DNA of 64,000 nt from Acholeplasmataceae bacterium UBA5769 (GTDB lineage: Bacteria > Bacillota_I > Bacilli_A > Acholeplasmatales > Acholeplasmataceae), in NCBI GenBank assembly GCA_002418725.1, contig DIER01000017.1:1-64000 (forward strand), read 5' to 3'. Position 1 is the stretch's first letter. Each line of letters opens with the position of its first letter. A program made the translations under genes and the position numbers. Below the pieces are notes generated by a model that saw nothing but the letters and a program-made list of their open reading frames with translations, was not told the DNA's origin and searched no databases. Positions 1-8,673 of the stretch are shown piece after piece.

Positions 1-600
1 GAAAAAGATTTAGATACACCGATTGATTTTGAAAACTTAACCGCACTTGGATCGATGATGGGATCTGGTGGGATGATCATCATGGATGAAGATAACTGTA
101 TGGTCGATGTCGCACGTTTTTACTTGGATTTCACTGTGGATGAATCTTGCGGCAAATGTACCCCATGTCGTGAAGGAACAAAACAGATGAAAGTGATCTT
201 AGATCGCATTTGTGATGGTAAGGGTACACTTGAAGATATTGACGAACTTGAAAAATTAGCGCATATGATACAAGAAACATCGCTTTGTGGACTTGGTCAA
301 ACAGCACCAAACCCTGTTTTATCAACATTAAAGCATTTTAGACATGAGTATGAAGCCCATGTGATTGATAAAGCATGTCCAGCAGGTGTATGTCGTGAGT
401 TAACCAACTTCGTGATTGATGATCATTGTATTGGCTGTACAAAATGTGCAAAGAACTGCCCAACAAACGCCATTACGGGTTGGCCCAGACAAAAACATAT
501 CATTGACTTAGATCTCTGCATTCGTTGTGGGGCATGTAAAAAAGCATGTCCAGTGAATGCCATCTCAAGCATAGGTATACATGAGGAGAAAAGACCATGA
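1..600 (+). CDS. NADH-dependent [FeFe]-hydrogenase beta subunit (NuoF/HydB-like), 3' part
   Basis: The frame is open from base 1 and the gene starts before the window, so the FMN/NADH-binding part is missing. What remains is the C-terminal end of a NuoF-like subunit. It has the [10 protein letters not shown] motif that binds a 4Fe-4S cluster, followed by a two-cluster ferredoxin domain ([12 protein letters not shown] and [12 protein letters not shown]). This C-terminal ferredoxin extension is typical of HydB/HndC subunits of NAD(P)-linked and electron-bifurcating hydrogenases, which pass electrons from NADH to the catalytic subunit in the cytoplasm. The stop overlaps the start of the catalytic subunit by 4 bases (ATGA), which supports translational coupling. 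Whether the complex bifurcates with ferredoxin cannot be read from this fragment. Confidence 0.92.
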   Translation, partial: EKDLDTPIDFENLTALGSMMGSGGMIIMDEDNCMVDVARFYLDFTVDESCGKCTPCREGTKQMKVILDRICDGKGTLEDIDELEKLAHMIQETSLCGLGQTAPNPVLSTLKHFRHEYEAHVIDKACPAGVCRELTNFVIDDHCIGCTKCAKNCPTNAITGWPRQKHIIDLDLCIRCGACKKACPVNAISSIGIHEEKRP

Positions 601-2357
601 TAAAAGATGTTCATGTGGTCATTAATGGCCAAGAAATCACAACTCAATCTGATCAAACTATCTTAAAAGCTGCAGAAGCTCATGGCATTCATATTCCTAG
701 ACTTTGTTATTTTGAAGGGATTCACGAAGAAGGCAATTGTCGTGTATGCTCTGTTAAAATCAATGGTCAAAAGAACTTAAAGCCTGCATGCAGAACGTTG
801 GTTGATGAAGGTATGCAAGTCATTACAAACGATGTCGATGTTTATGAAACGGTTACGATGAATCTTGAGCTTCTTGCGCACAAGCATCATTTTGAATGTT
901 TCAATTGTTCACGTGAAGATAACTGTGAATTCTTAGATTTACTCAGAGAATTTTCAGTCGAAAATGAACTCACACATCTCTATGGCGCACACGATGCACC
1001 ATGCTATTTTACAGATACAAGTGGTGTGATCACGATCGATTCAAGCAAGTGTGTCTTATGTGGACGTTGTGTATCGGCTTGTGAGAAATTTACGGGATTA
1101 GGTATCTTAAACTATAACCAACGCGGATCAGAAACGTATGTGGGTCCCGCTTTATTTCACCACATGGAAGATGCGGGTTGCATTTACTGTGGTAAGTGTA
1201 TTCAGGCATGTCCAACCGGTGCCTTAAGGGAAAAAGATGACATTCGTGAACTCGAGTTAGCCTTAAGAAATCCGAACAAGAAAGTGATCGTTCAAGTCGC
1301 ACCTTCCATTAGAGCTGCTTTAGGTGAAGAGTTTGGTTATCCCATTGGAACGAATGTTGAAGGACAGATGTTTGCTGCACTAAAAGAACTTGGTATCGAT
1401 GAAATCATGGATACGAATTTCACTGCAGATTTAACCATTCTTGAAGAAGGGACAGAGTTCATTCATCGCTTACAAAACGGCGGTCCATTTCCAATGTTCA
1501 CCTCATGTTCACCTGGTTGGGTCAACTATTTGGAACTTTATCATCCAGAGTTCATCCCTAATGTTTCATCTTGTAAATCACCGCAACAAATGGCAGGTGC
1601 TTTAATTAAAACGTATTATGCAAAACAACTAAACTATGATCCTAAACAGATCGTTTCTGTTTCCATTATGCCTTGTATCGCGAAAAAGGAAGAAGCGAGA
1701 AGAGATGAGATGGGTAGAGATGGATATCGTGATGTCGATATTGTTTTAACGACGAGAGAACTAGCGCGGTTGATTAAGCGTCGTAAAATCGATTTCAAAA
1801 ACTTAATGCCTATCAAACCCTTTGGTATGCTTTCATCCTACACAGGTGCAGGAACAATCTTTGGTGCGACTGGAGGTGTCATGGAGGCTGCACTTCGTAC
1901 AGTGACAGAACTCCTTGAAGAACATCCAACCCCGATTGATTTTAAAGAACTCAGAGGGACTCAAGACATTAAAGAAGCAACGTATATGGTAGCTGGCACT
2001 CCGGTGAGAGTTGCTGTTGTACATGGTGGTTATGCGATTGGATCATTTCTTGAGGAACTTAAAAAATCGAATAAACCATATCATTTTGTTGAAGTGATGG
2101 GTTGTACAGGCGGTTGCATCAATGGTGGTGGACAACCGATTGTTTCTGCGAAAGTTGCAGAAAAAATGGATGTAAGAGCACTTAGAGCTAAAGTATTATA
2201 TGACATTGATAAGGATGCTCCACTACGTAAATCGCATGAAAATCCTTTTGTTAAAGAGTTATACCAAAGTTTTTTAGAGAAACCCAATTCTCACATATCA
2301 CATAAACTATTACATACACATTATCATAAGCGTGCAGCTTATTCGAACCTCAAGTGA
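597..2357 (+). CDS. hydA: [FeFe]-hydrogenase catalytic subunit, group A
   Basis: 586 residues. It produces or oxidises H2 in the cytoplasm using electrons from the neighbouring NADH-oxidising subunit. Domain order: 2Fe-2S ferredoxin domain (Cys spacing C-x10-C-x2-C-x13-C, residues 37-65), a His/Cys 4Fe-4S site (HHFECFNC...C), two 4Fe-4S motifs ([22 protein letters not shown]), then the H-cluster domain. L2 is [10 protein letters not shown] (Cys360) and L3 is [16 protein letters not shown] (Cys503, Cys507). L1 reads TSCSPGW: Cys304 is kept, but position 305, which is Cys in the usual TSCCPGW, is Ser. The proton-path acidic stretch before L1 (EEGTEF) is kept. There is no Tat signal. ATGA overlap with the upstream gene. 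Identity is certain; full activity is less so because of the Ser. Confidence 0.95.
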   Translation: MIKDVHVVINGQEITTQSDQTILKAAEAHGIHIPRLCYFEGIHEEGNCRVCSVKINGQKNLKPACRTLVDEGMQVITNDVDVYETVTMNLELLAHKHHFECFNCSREDNCEFLDLLREFSVENELTHLYGAHDAPCYFTDTSGVITIDSSKCVLCGRCVSACEKFTGLGILNYNQRGSETYVGPALFHHMEDAGCIYCGKCIQACPTGALREKDDIRELELALRNPNKKVIVQVAPSIRAALGEEFGYPIGTNVEGQMFAALKELGIDEIMDTNFTADLTILEEGTEFIHRLQNGGPFPMFTSCSPGWVNYLELYHPEFIPNVSSCKSPQQMAGALIKTYYAKQLNYDPKQIVSVSIMPCIAKKEEARRDEMGRDGYRDVDIVLTTRELARLIKRRKIDFKNLMPIKPFGMLSSYTGAGTIFGATGGVMEAALRTVTELLEEHPTPIDFKELRGTQDIKEATYMVAGTPVRVAVVHGGYAIGSFLEELKKSNKPYHFVEVMGCTGGCINGGGQPIVSAKVAEKMDVRALRAKVLYDIDKDAPLRKSHENPFVKELYQSFLEKPNSHISHKLLHTHYHKRAAYSNLK

Positions 2358-2364
2358 GGTTGTG

Positions 2365-3267
2365 ATGAAAAAATATCTTATATGTCTTTTTGTCGTGCTC
2401 CTTTTTGGGTGTCAACCAAAGGAAAGGATAACGGTGATGTTACCGCAAGGAAGTCCTGAGATGACTGTGCTTGGTCTAAGTGACAAAGACTATCGTCTTG
2501 ATATGATCCTTGGACCAGATTCCTTGGTAGCTGCTTTTGGTTCACAATCACACGATGTCATCATCGCTCCAACCAATTTAGGTGCGAAGTTGTTTCAATC
2601 GAAAGAGACCTATCAATTAGCTGCTGTCTTGGTTTGGGGAAATTATCACTTGGTTTCAACCAGTTTTCAATCCCTTGAACTAAGTGAAGTACAGGGAAAA
2701 GACATTTTAGTCTTTGGACAAAATCAAACTTCAGATATCATCATCAAACATTTACTAAATGCATTTTCTATCGATGCAAATGTGACGTATGTGGATTCAG
2801 TTGCAAACGCAGCTGCACTTTACTTAAACGATCCTACAAAAGTGGTGATGGTTGCAGAACCAAGTTTATCGCGATTAAAATCATTGGTTCCTGAAACCAA
2901 AAGTATAGATCTGCAAACACTCTATCAATCGCTTTATGGCAGTAATGCCTATCCACAAGCGGGACTCTTTATCAAACAAGGATTAAGTACCGTAAAGGTG
3001 AATCAACTTTTGGAAGATATCGCATCATCTATCACTAGCGTTAACGCTAAAGAGGAGAAACTTCTCGAACGTGGTGTCGCATGGGGACTGGCACCTGATA
3101 AAGACATTTTTTCATCTGCCATTGACGGAAGTCATCTCTTTTTTGCCAAGCCTGAAGATGTTATGGATGACATTCACACTTATTTTTCTATCATTTTAGA
3201 CATGAACCCTGGATTAATTGGGGGATCTTTACCAAATGATCGTTTTTATTGGAGTGATGTTCAGTGA
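2365..3267 (+). CDS. ABC transporter substrate-binding lipoprotein (SsuA/NMT1-like)
   Basis: 300 residues. The start was placed at 2365 because a GAGG ribosome site lies just upstream and the protein then opens with a lipoprotein signal (MKKYLICLFVVLLFGC, lipid-attachment Cys16). The rest looks like the two-lobed binding proteins that partner SsuC/TauC-type permeases, for example the segment VAEPSLSRLKSLVPETKS. The substrate cannot be read from the sequence. The gene begins 7 bases after the hydrogenase stop and overlaps the permease by 4 bases, so it is transcribed with both. The link with the hydrogenase may be functional or incidental. Sulfonates, thiamine precursors and similar small molecules are known for the family, but none is favoured here. 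Confidence 0.75.
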   Translation: MKKYLICLFVVLLFGCQPKERITVMLPQGSPEMTVLGLSDKDYRLDMILGPDSLVAAFGSQSHDVIIAPTNLGAKLFQSKETYQLAAVLVWGNYHLVSTSFQSLELSEVQGKDILVFGQNQTSDIIIKHLLNAFSIDANVTYVDSVANAAALYLNDPTKVVMVAEPSLSRLKSLVPETKSIDLQTLYQSLYGSNAYPQAGLFIKQGLSTVKVNQLLEDIASSITSVNAKEEKLLERGVAWGLAPDKDIFSSAIDGSHLFFAKPEDVMDDIHTYFSIILDMNPGLIGGSLPNDRFYWSDVQ

Positions 3268-3995
3268 AAAAAGGCTGGTCATACCTATCTTGGTTTACCT
3301 TACTTTTATTTTGGTTTATCTTATTTTATACGGTGGATCACCGTTTGATTTTACCATCACCCTTAGATGTCCTTTTGGCGTTAGGGTCATTGGCAGGCGA
3401 GGGTAGTTCCTTCGCAATCATGGGACTATCCCTCATACGCCTGTTAGTCGCAGTATCGGTTTCAGCCATTTTAGGCATCGTCTTAGGTTTCTTTGCAGGA
3501 GTCCATCATCATATATCTCAGTTGATGCATCCCTATCTTACCCTTTTAAGAACGATCCCCATCATATCGATTGTTGTCATCTTGATGATTCTCTTAGGCT
3601 ATCAAGTCACCCCTTATGTACTGACCTTTTTAATGGTGTTTCCACTCATCTATCAAGCGACAGAAGATGGGATCAAACAGATCGACAAAAAACTTATTGA
3701 TGTATATCGTTTGGAAACCCACAATCTCAACATGGCTTTTCGGTATTTATATCTTCCATTGATCAAACCCTTCATCATCTTAGCATTGATTCAGTCATTT
3801 GGTCTAGGGTTAAAGGTGTTAGTGATGGCAGAGTACTTATCCCAAACAAAACATTCTATAGGACAAGCTTTATATCTCGCTAAAACCAATTTAGCTTACG
3901 ATGAAGTCTTCGCTTGGACACTAATTTTAATCTTACTTTCAGTCTTTTTTGAAGCGCTGATAAACAGATATAAAAAGCATATGATTGAGGGTTAA
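3264..3995 (+). CDS. ABC transporter permease (SsuC/TauC family)
   Basis: 243 residues with a GTG start that overlaps the stop of the binding protein (GTGA). It has about six hydrophobic segments. The cytoplasmic coupling loop is recognisable around residues 138-165 (EDGIKQIDKKLIDVYRLE). It would form the membrane channel for the substrate caught by the upstream lipoprotein. No ATP-binding subunit follows: the next gene is an esterase with its own promoter. The ATPase must be encoded upstream of the window or elsewhere, or be shared with other transporters. The family is clear and the substrate is unknown. Confidence 0.82.
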   Translation: MKKGWSYLSWFTLLLFWFILFYTVDHRLILPSPLDVLLALGSLAGEGSSFAIMGLSLIRLLVAVSVSAILGIVLGFFAGVHHHISQLMHPYLTLLRTIPIISIVVILMILLGYQVTPYVLTFLMVFPLIYQATEDGIKQIDKKLIDVYRLETHNLNMAFRYLYLPLIKPFIILALIQSFGLGLKVLVMAEYLSQTKHSIGQALYLAKTNLAYDEVFAWTLILILLSVFFEALINRYKKHMIEG

Positions 3996-4100
3996 TCATG
4001 TGCTTTTTCACATATTTCTGCAAGTTTTTACTTTTTTTGTCGATGAAATAGACTTAAAAAATTAAGAATTTCTTTCGTTAAAAAATTACCATAATTTTAG

Positions 4101-4129
4101 TTGACATCCCTACCTTATTCATATATAAT
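4101..4129 (+). promoter_or_regulatory. strong sigma-A-type promoter of the small RNA
   Basis: Consensus -35 TTGACA at 4101-4106 and consensus -10 TATAAT at 4124-4129 with exactly 17 bases between them. It is the closest match to the housekeeping consensus that I found in the window, and it is not directly followed by a reading frame. Confidence 0.85.
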
Positions 4130-4135
4130 ACAATT

Positions 4136-4217
4136 GTTTCACCCACCTTTGTGAGGTGAGACCCGTGAATTGGTCCTAATGTCTACATCCCCCCCAGGCA
4201 TTAGGGCTCTTTTTTTT
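4136..4217 (+). ncRNA. candidate small RNA with its own promoter and terminator
   Basis: Transcription from the consensus promoter at 4101-4129 should start near 4136 and end in the T-run at 4210-4217, giving an RNA of about 80 bases. Two hairpins are visible. The 5' one pairs TTTCACC with GGTGAGA, or in an alternative register CACCT (4144-4148) with AGGTG (4154-4158). The 3' one pairs CCTAATG (4175-4181) with CATTAGG (4199-4205) around a 17-base C-rich loop and is followed by eight T. There is no start codon with a ribosome site inside. The esterase downstream has its own -10 (4233-4238) after the terminator. It could be a trans-acting RNA or a riboswitch-like attenuator. I do not recognise a known family (not SRP RNA, tmRNA or 6S by eye). 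Confidence 0.55.
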
Positions 4218-4232
4218 ATCACATTTAAGTGC

Positions 4233-4238
4233 TATAAT
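4233..4238 (+). promoter_or_regulatory. -10 element of the esterase gene
   Basis: TATAAT sits 28 bases before the esterase start and after the small-RNA terminator, so the esterase can be transcribed on its own. No good -35 is visible because that region lies in the terminator T-run. Confidence 0.5.
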
Positions 4239-4266
4239 AATCATGATAACAAAGGAGGATTTATCC

Positions 4267-5004
4267 ATGGCTTTTATGACGCTTCACTTACGTTCAAATG
4301 CACTTGAGTTAAACACGGTTGTCAATGTGTTGATACCTCAAGATGTCAAAAAAGATGAAAAATTAAAGGTGCTTTATCTGCTTCATGGTTATATTGGCGA
4401 TCACACAGACTGGATGCGCTACACATCTATTGAACGCTACAGTTGGAATTATCGCTTCGCGATTGTGATGCCTGCAGTCAATAACTCGTATTATACCGAT
4501 ACCGTTTCGGGCTTAAATTACTTTACGTATGTTTCTAAAGAACTGCCAGAAATGTTATCCAATCTTTTTCCTATTTCTACGAAACGTGAAGATAATTATG
4601 TGGCTGGACTTTCCATGGGTGGTTATGGGGCACTCAAGATAGCTTTAACCTATCCTGAACGTTATGCAAAAGCAGCCAGTTTATCAGGTGCACTTGACCT
4701 TGATGAAATCAGACGTATTGCACAAGATAGAGATACGTGGTTTAATGCCGTTTTTGGCTACAAACCCAGTCAAAATACACCTACTGACTTAAGATATTTG
4801 GTTGATCTTCATGTCAAACACGATGTCACGTTACCCGATCTTTTTATAGGGTGTGGAACGGAAGATTTCCTCTATCAAGACAACCTTAAGTTTAAAACGT
4901 TTTTAGAAGAAAGACATATTAAACATACCTACATTGAATCACCAGGAACGCATGATTGGGCATTTTGGGATGCATATATTCAAAAGGTACTTGCTTGGTT
5001 ATAA
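4267..5004 (+). CDS. putative esterase, tributyrin esterase / S-formylglutathione hydrolase-like
   Basis: 245 residues, alpha/beta hydrolase of the esterase D family. The start is at 4267, preceded by AAAGGAGG at 4251-4258; an earlier in-frame ATG at 4243 lies before the ribosome site and is unlikely. The nucleophile elbow is GLSMGG with Ser116. The N-terminal block LYLLHGYIGDHTDW matches the family. The C-terminal GTHDWAFW supplies the catalytic His. There is no signal peptide, so it acts in the cytoplasm, probably on short acyl esters. It stands alone and ends in a shared terminator with the opposing esterase. Confidence 0.85.
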   Translation: MAFMTLHLRSNALELNTVVNVLIPQDVKKDEKLKVLYLLHGYIGDHTDWMRYTSIERYSWNYRFAIVMPAVNNSYYTDTVSGLNYFTYVSKELPEMLSNLFPISTKREDNYVAGLSMGGYGALKIALTYPERYAKAASLSGALDLDEIRRIAQDRDTWFNAVFGYKPSQNTPTDLRYLVDLHVKHDVTLPDLFIGCGTEDFLYQDNLKFKTFLEERHIKHTYIESPGTHDWAFWDAYIQKVLAWL

Positions 5005-5008
5005 TAAA

Positions 5009-5036
5009 ATGCACGAATTATCTCGTGCATTTTTCT
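5009..5036. terminator. bidirectional terminator between convergent esterases
   Basis: ATGCACGA (5009-5016) pairs with TCGTGCAT (5023-5030). T-rich on the + side and A-rich on the other, so it can serve both genes. Confidence 0.8.
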
Positions 5037-5800
5037 TTTATAAAGGTGATAAATGTTGGAAAAATTTTACGCCAAGCTAACTCGTGATGTGCATCATCCG
5101 TTTCTTGATAAAAAATATCATGAACGCCTTTTTGGATGAGCTTGTCCTTAAAGCGACGACTGTTCATGATGTATAAATCATTCATGTCAGAAGGTTCCTT
5201 TGACTCTTCAAACCTTCCCACGGTGATAAAATAACGCTGATTTATATCTATCTTTGCTTGATCAAGGTGGGCTAAGAACTGACGCTCATTAAACCAAGAA
5301 GAGAGGGAGAATACCCCTACGGTTTGAAAAACATTTGGATAAGCGGTTGCTAGATAGACAGAAATGTAGGCTCCCATCGAACTTCCGGCAATAAAGGTGT
5401 GCTCTTTTTCCTTTTTAGTTGGATAAGTTTGATCGATCCATGGTTTTAGCGTATGGACAACCCAATTTGCGTAAACATCACCTAAACCACCCACTTGGAT
5501 TTTTGTAAAAGCTTTCGCTTCAGCATCACAAGGCCAGGGTGCATATTCAAAAAGTCTTAAATCCGAGTTATCAATACCAACAACGATTAAATCTTTTGTG
5601 CTCGTTTGTTCGAGTGCTTCCAAAACTTGCCAAGCATGTCCACTATAAGACGTATGGTCTTCAAAAAGGTTTTGACCATCATGCATATAAAGCACTGGAT
5701 AGGATTTATGTGATGTCTCATAATCATCTGGTAAAAGGATCCGTAATGTTCTAGGGTTTCTATCGGTTGGAATCGAAAGTGATGTTATCTGTAGTTTCAT
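5018..5800 (-). CDS. putative esterase, alpha/beta hydrolase (Esterase PF00756 type)
   Basis: 260 residues. The fold is shown by YPVLYMHDGQNLFED near residue 35, the nucleophile elbow AGSSMGAY (Ser141) and a late DDAHHELAWR block with the catalytic His. The DGQN..F motif is common in the esterase group related to enterochelin esterase. There is no signal peptide. GAGGTG lies just upstream of the chosen start at 5800. It converges with the other esterase and shares its terminator. The substrate is unknown. The two neighbours belong to the same superfamily but are too different to be a recent duplication. Confidence 0.82.
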   Translation of the reverse strand: MKLQITSLSIPTDRNPRTLRILLPDDYETSHKSYPVLYMHDGQNLFEDHTSYSGHAWQVLEALEQTSTKDLIVVGIDNSDLRLFEYAPWPCDAEAKAFTKIQVGGLGDVYANWVVHTLKPWIDQTYPTKKEKEHTFIAGSSMGAYISVYLATAYPNVFQTVGVFSLSSWFNERQFLAHLDQAKIDINQRYFITVGRFEESKEPSDMNDLYIMNSRRFKDKLIQKGVHDIFYQETDDAHHELAWRKIFPTFITFIKEKCTR

Positions 5801-5895
5801 GGGTTCACCTCAAACCTAATTGTAACATAAACGTAGTTTCTTTCGTCCTAATGAAAAAAAATCATGATAAAATAGAATAGACGACGGAGGTTTTT

Positions 5896-6828
5896 ATGAA
5901 AAAAGTCGAATTCGCACATACACACAAAAAAATGAATCGCTTAGGATTTGGTTCTTGGCAACTTGGCAATACCGAATTTTGGGGATATATGTCCATGGAA
6001 GATGCTGTAAAGCTTGTTCAGCATGCTATCAGCAAAGGGATCAACTTTTTTGACACAGCTCCAGGATATGCTGCCGGTATGAGTGAAACCATCCTTGGGA
6101 TGGCCATCAAAGATCGGCGCGATCAGGTGATTATTAGCACCAAATTTGGTCATACCGCTGATGGAGAAACAGATTTCAGCGTTTTTTCGCTGCGTCAGCA
6201 AGTTTCAGAAAGTCTTGAAAGATTGCAAACAGATTATCTTGATAGTTTACTCTTACACAATCCTGGTTTTGATATTCTTGAAGGAAAAACGCTTCATGTT
6301 CAAGAACTCAAGAAACTGAAAGAAGAAGGATTGATTAAAGCATTCGGTGTTTCTATTGATACAAAAGAAGAACTTGATACGGTCTTAGAACATCTCGAAG
6401 TTGATGTGATCGAAATCTTATTTAATGTCTTTTTCCAAGATGTTAAAGATTCATTCAAGAAAGCACACGATTTGGGCATTTCTTTAATTGCTAAAGTGCC
6501 ACTAGATTCAGGGTGGCTAACGGGTAAATACGATGAGTTTTCTGAATTTGAGGGCATTCGCATGCGCTGGGATGATGAAACCATTGAACGTCGTGCATCC
6601 TTGGTTAAAAAATTGAAAGCAATCACTAAGGCGAATGACTTAACACCATATGCCATTCAGTTTGTTCTATCCTTTAAAGAGATTACCGCAGTGATTCCTG
6701 GCATTAAAACGATTGAACAACTCGAAGATCACCTTAGTTATGCTGCTGGTGAAATCGATGAAAAGGTGAAACAAGCTTTTATAGATCTCTACGAAAATGA
6801 GATCAAAGACAATCCACTTCCTTGGTAA
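5896..6828 (+). CDS. aldo/keto reductase
   Basis: 310 residues, a TIM-barrel NADPH-dependent oxidoreductase that reduces aldehydes or ketones. The catalytic tetrad is visible: Asp53 and Tyr58 in FFDTAPGY, Lys83 in STKFG and His121 in LLLHNPG. The C-terminal IPGIKTIEQLEDH block is the usual nucleotide-binding end. The length is typical. CGGAGG lies before the ATG. It is monocistronic and ends in a hairpin. The physiological substrate is not evident from the context. Confidence 0.9.
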   Translation: MKKVEFAHTHKKMNRLGFGSWQLGNTEFWGYMSMEDAVKLVQHAISKGINFFDTAPGYAAGMSETILGMAIKDRRDQVIISTKFGHTADGETDFSVFSLRQQVSESLERLQTDYLDSLLLHNPGFDILEGKTLHVQELKKLKEEGLIKAFGVSIDTKEELDTVLEHLEVDVIEILFNVFFQDVKDSFKKAHDLGISLIAKVPLDSGWLTGKYDEFSEFEGIRMRWDDETIERRASLVKKLKAITKANDLTPYAIQFVLSFKEITAVIPGIKTIEQLEDHLSYAAGEIDEKVKQAFIDLYENEIKDNPLPW

Positions 6829-6835
6829 ATGATGG

Positions 6836-6864
6836 TTGGAACCCGGTAGGGCTCCAATCTTTTC
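6836..6864 (+). terminator. terminator after the aldo/keto reductase gene
   Basis: TTGGA-A-CCC (6836-6844) pairs with GGG-C-TCCAA (6849-6857) around a 4-base loop, followed by TCTTTT. The stem has an internal mismatch. Confidence 0.55.
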
Positions 6865-6893
6865 ACACATAGCGAAACATACATGAGGTGTTT

Positions 6894-7604
6894 ATGGGAA
6901 CAATCATCAATGCGATAGCAATTGTCGTCGCAACCATTTTAGGTATGATCTTTAAGAGAGGTTTACCTGAAAAGATTCAAAAAGGCGTCATGGCCGCGCT
7001 AGGTATTGGCTTAATCGCGTTATCATTAGGCTGGTTCTTGAAGGATTTTTTTGTTTTAGAAAATAACACATTAAGTACAAGAGGCGATCTACTCATCATC
7101 GTTTCGCTCGTCCTTGGAGTCATTATCGGTGAATGGATTGATATTGAAGAAAGACTGAACCGCTGGGCTGAAGGCATTGAAACCAAATACAATCTCCCCC
7201 CTTTAGCCAAAGGATTTATTGCTGCTACACTTATTTTTTGTGTCGGAGCGATGGCTATTGTAGGTTCGATAAAAGACGGTCTTTATGGCGATATGACCAC
7301 ACTTTTGATAAAAAGTGCACTCGACTTTGTAACTGCCATGATCTTAGCCTCTGTCTTAGGCATTGGTGTGATGTTCTCAGCAGTGAGTGTCCTTATTTAT
7401 CAAGGGGCAATCACGCTTTTAGCCATGTTCGGTGCCGATTTACTGACACCTGACATCATTCATTCCTTATCGATGGTGGGTAACATCTTACTGATCGGTA
7501 TTGGTATCAATTTTTTAGAAATCAAACGTATCCGGGTAGCCAATATGCTTCCGGCATTGCTGATACCTATTGTGTATCACATCATTTTGCTTATTTTTTT
7601 ATGA
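6894..7604 (+). CDS. DUF554 family membrane protein (YdfK-like)
   Basis: 236 residues. The start was moved to the ATG at 6894 because GAGGTG at 6885-6890 is its ribosome site; a GTG inside that site is not a credible start. The protein opens MGTIINAIAIVVATILG, as in DUF554 proteins, and has about seven membrane segments, with a conserved cytoplasmic part LVLGVIIGEWIDIEERLNRW. It sits in the inner membrane and its biochemical role is unknown. It heads a run of four closely spaced genes (DUF554, DUF1801, methyltransferase, SDR). Confidence 0.85.
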   Translation: MGTIINAIAIVVATILGMIFKRGLPEKIQKGVMAALGIGLIALSLGWFLKDFFVLENNTLSTRGDLLIIVSLVLGVIIGEWIDIEERLNRWAEGIETKYNLPPLAKGFIAATLIFCVGAMAIVGSIKDGLYGDMTTLLIKSALDFVTAMILASVLGIGVMFSAVSVLIYQGAITLLAMFGADLLTPDIIHSLSMVGNILLIGIGINFLEIKRIRVANMLPALLIPIVYHIILLIFL

Positions 7605-7613
7605 GGGGGATTT

Positions 7614-8018
7614 ATGGCAGTCTTAAAGACAGTTCCACATGCAGTATCTGTTGAGTCCTATATCAAAGGACTTTCGGAGAAAAGACAAGAAGAAACCAAA
7701 GTATTGATCAACATGATGTCAGCCATCACAGGTGAAAAACCAGTGATGTGGGGCACAAGCATGGTAGGTTTTGGTAAAACACATCTCGTGTATGAATCGG
7801 GTAGAGAAATCGATTATTTTTTGATTGGTTTTGCTGCACGTCAGAGAGCATTAACGATTTATTTGTCGATTGAAGTGAATAAAAGAGTGTTTGATCAACT
7901 TGGAAAACACACCAAAGGGGTCGGATGTTTATATATCAATCAGCTTTCAGATGTCGATTTTGATGAACTTAAAAACATTTGTGAAGAGTCTGTTCAAACA
8001 CTAAAGAAACATTCATGA
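7614..8018 (+). CDS. DUF1801 domain protein
   Basis: 134 residues, small and soluble. It begins like DUF1801 proteins (SVESYIKGLSEKRQEETKVLINMM) and has the central segment KPVMWGTSMVGFGKTHLVYESG. The function of this family is not established. A GAGGGG site lies before the ATG. The stop overlaps the next gene by 4 bases (ATGA), so it is translationally coupled to the methyltransferase. Confidence 0.8.
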   Translation: MAVLKTVPHAVSVESYIKGLSEKRQEETKVLINMMSAITGEKPVMWGTSMVGFGKTHLVYESGREIDYFLIGFAARQRALTIYLSIEVNKRVFDQLGKHTKGVGCLYINQLSDVDFDELKNICEESVQTLKKHS

Positions 8019-8671
8019 AATGTTTACTTTGTGGTAGTGAAAAACTATCAAGCATGACGCACCCACAGTTTCATACACTGTTTCACCAATGTGAAGAATG
8101 TCATGTGATTTTCAAAGATGTCAGTCATTTTCCATCACCAGAACAAGAGAAGAAACGCTACGATGAACATCATAATGATATCGCACAAGAGGGGTATGTG
8201 TCGTTTTTAACTAACTTTATCGAATCTGCCGTCACGCCATTTTTAAGCAAAGGTAAAATGCTTGATTTTGGATCAGGCCCTGCACCTGTTTTAGCTGTTT
8301 TACTTCAAAGGTTAGGCTTTGAAGTGCATACGTATGATCCTTTCTACCAACCCAATGCCATAGAAGAGGATAGTTATGATATGATCACTTCAACAGAAGT
8401 CGTCGAACATCTTCATGCACCGATGCGTGTGTTTGAATGGATGGACCTTCATACAAAGGCAAAGGGATATATCGCGATCATGACTCTTTTTTATCCAAAG
8501 GAGCAACAACGTTTTTTTGGATGGTTTTATCAAAGAGATGTTTCTCACGTCATTTTTTATGCGAAAGAGACGTGGTTGTGGCTTGCAAAACACATGGGCT
8601 GGGATATCGTGATGTGTGATGATCGACGGATCGTAGTGTTTCAAAAGAAAAGTTTTGAATCGAGGGATTGA
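8015..8671 (+). CDS. class I SAM-dependent methyltransferase with N-terminal Cys4 knuckle
   Basis: 218 residues. The N-terminus has two Cys pairs (CLLC at 3-6, CEEC at 26-29) that could bind zinc. It is followed by a Rossmann methyltransferase domain with the SAM motif LDFGSGPAP and the motif-II acidic residue in VHTYDPFY. The MITSTEVVEHLHAP segment is typical of the Methyltransf_23 group. The substrate is unknown; family members modify small molecules or lipids. It overlaps the previous gene by 4 bases and the following SDR starts 3 bases after its stop. Confidence 0.8.
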   Translation: MKCLLCGSEKLSSMTHPQFHTLFHQCEECHVIFKDVSHFPSPEQEKKRYDEHHNDIAQEGYVSFLTNFIESAVTPFLSKGKMLDFGSGPAPVLAVLLQRLGFEVHTYDPFYQPNAIEEDSYDMITSTEVVEHLHAPMRVFEWMDLHTKAKGYIAIMTLFYPKEQQRFFGWFYQRDVSHVIFYAKETWLWLAKHMGWDIVMCDDRRIVVFQKKSFESRD

Positions 8672-8673
8672 AC

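Noticed and set aside
4243..4266. Earlier ATG for the first esterase.
   Set aside because: It lies before the AAAGGAGG ribosome site and only adds eight unconserved residues.
4267..5800. The two neighbouring esterases as a tandem duplication.
   Set aside because: They are convergent, share only superfamily motifs and differ in the HDGQN and HGYIG regions, so a recent duplication is not supported.
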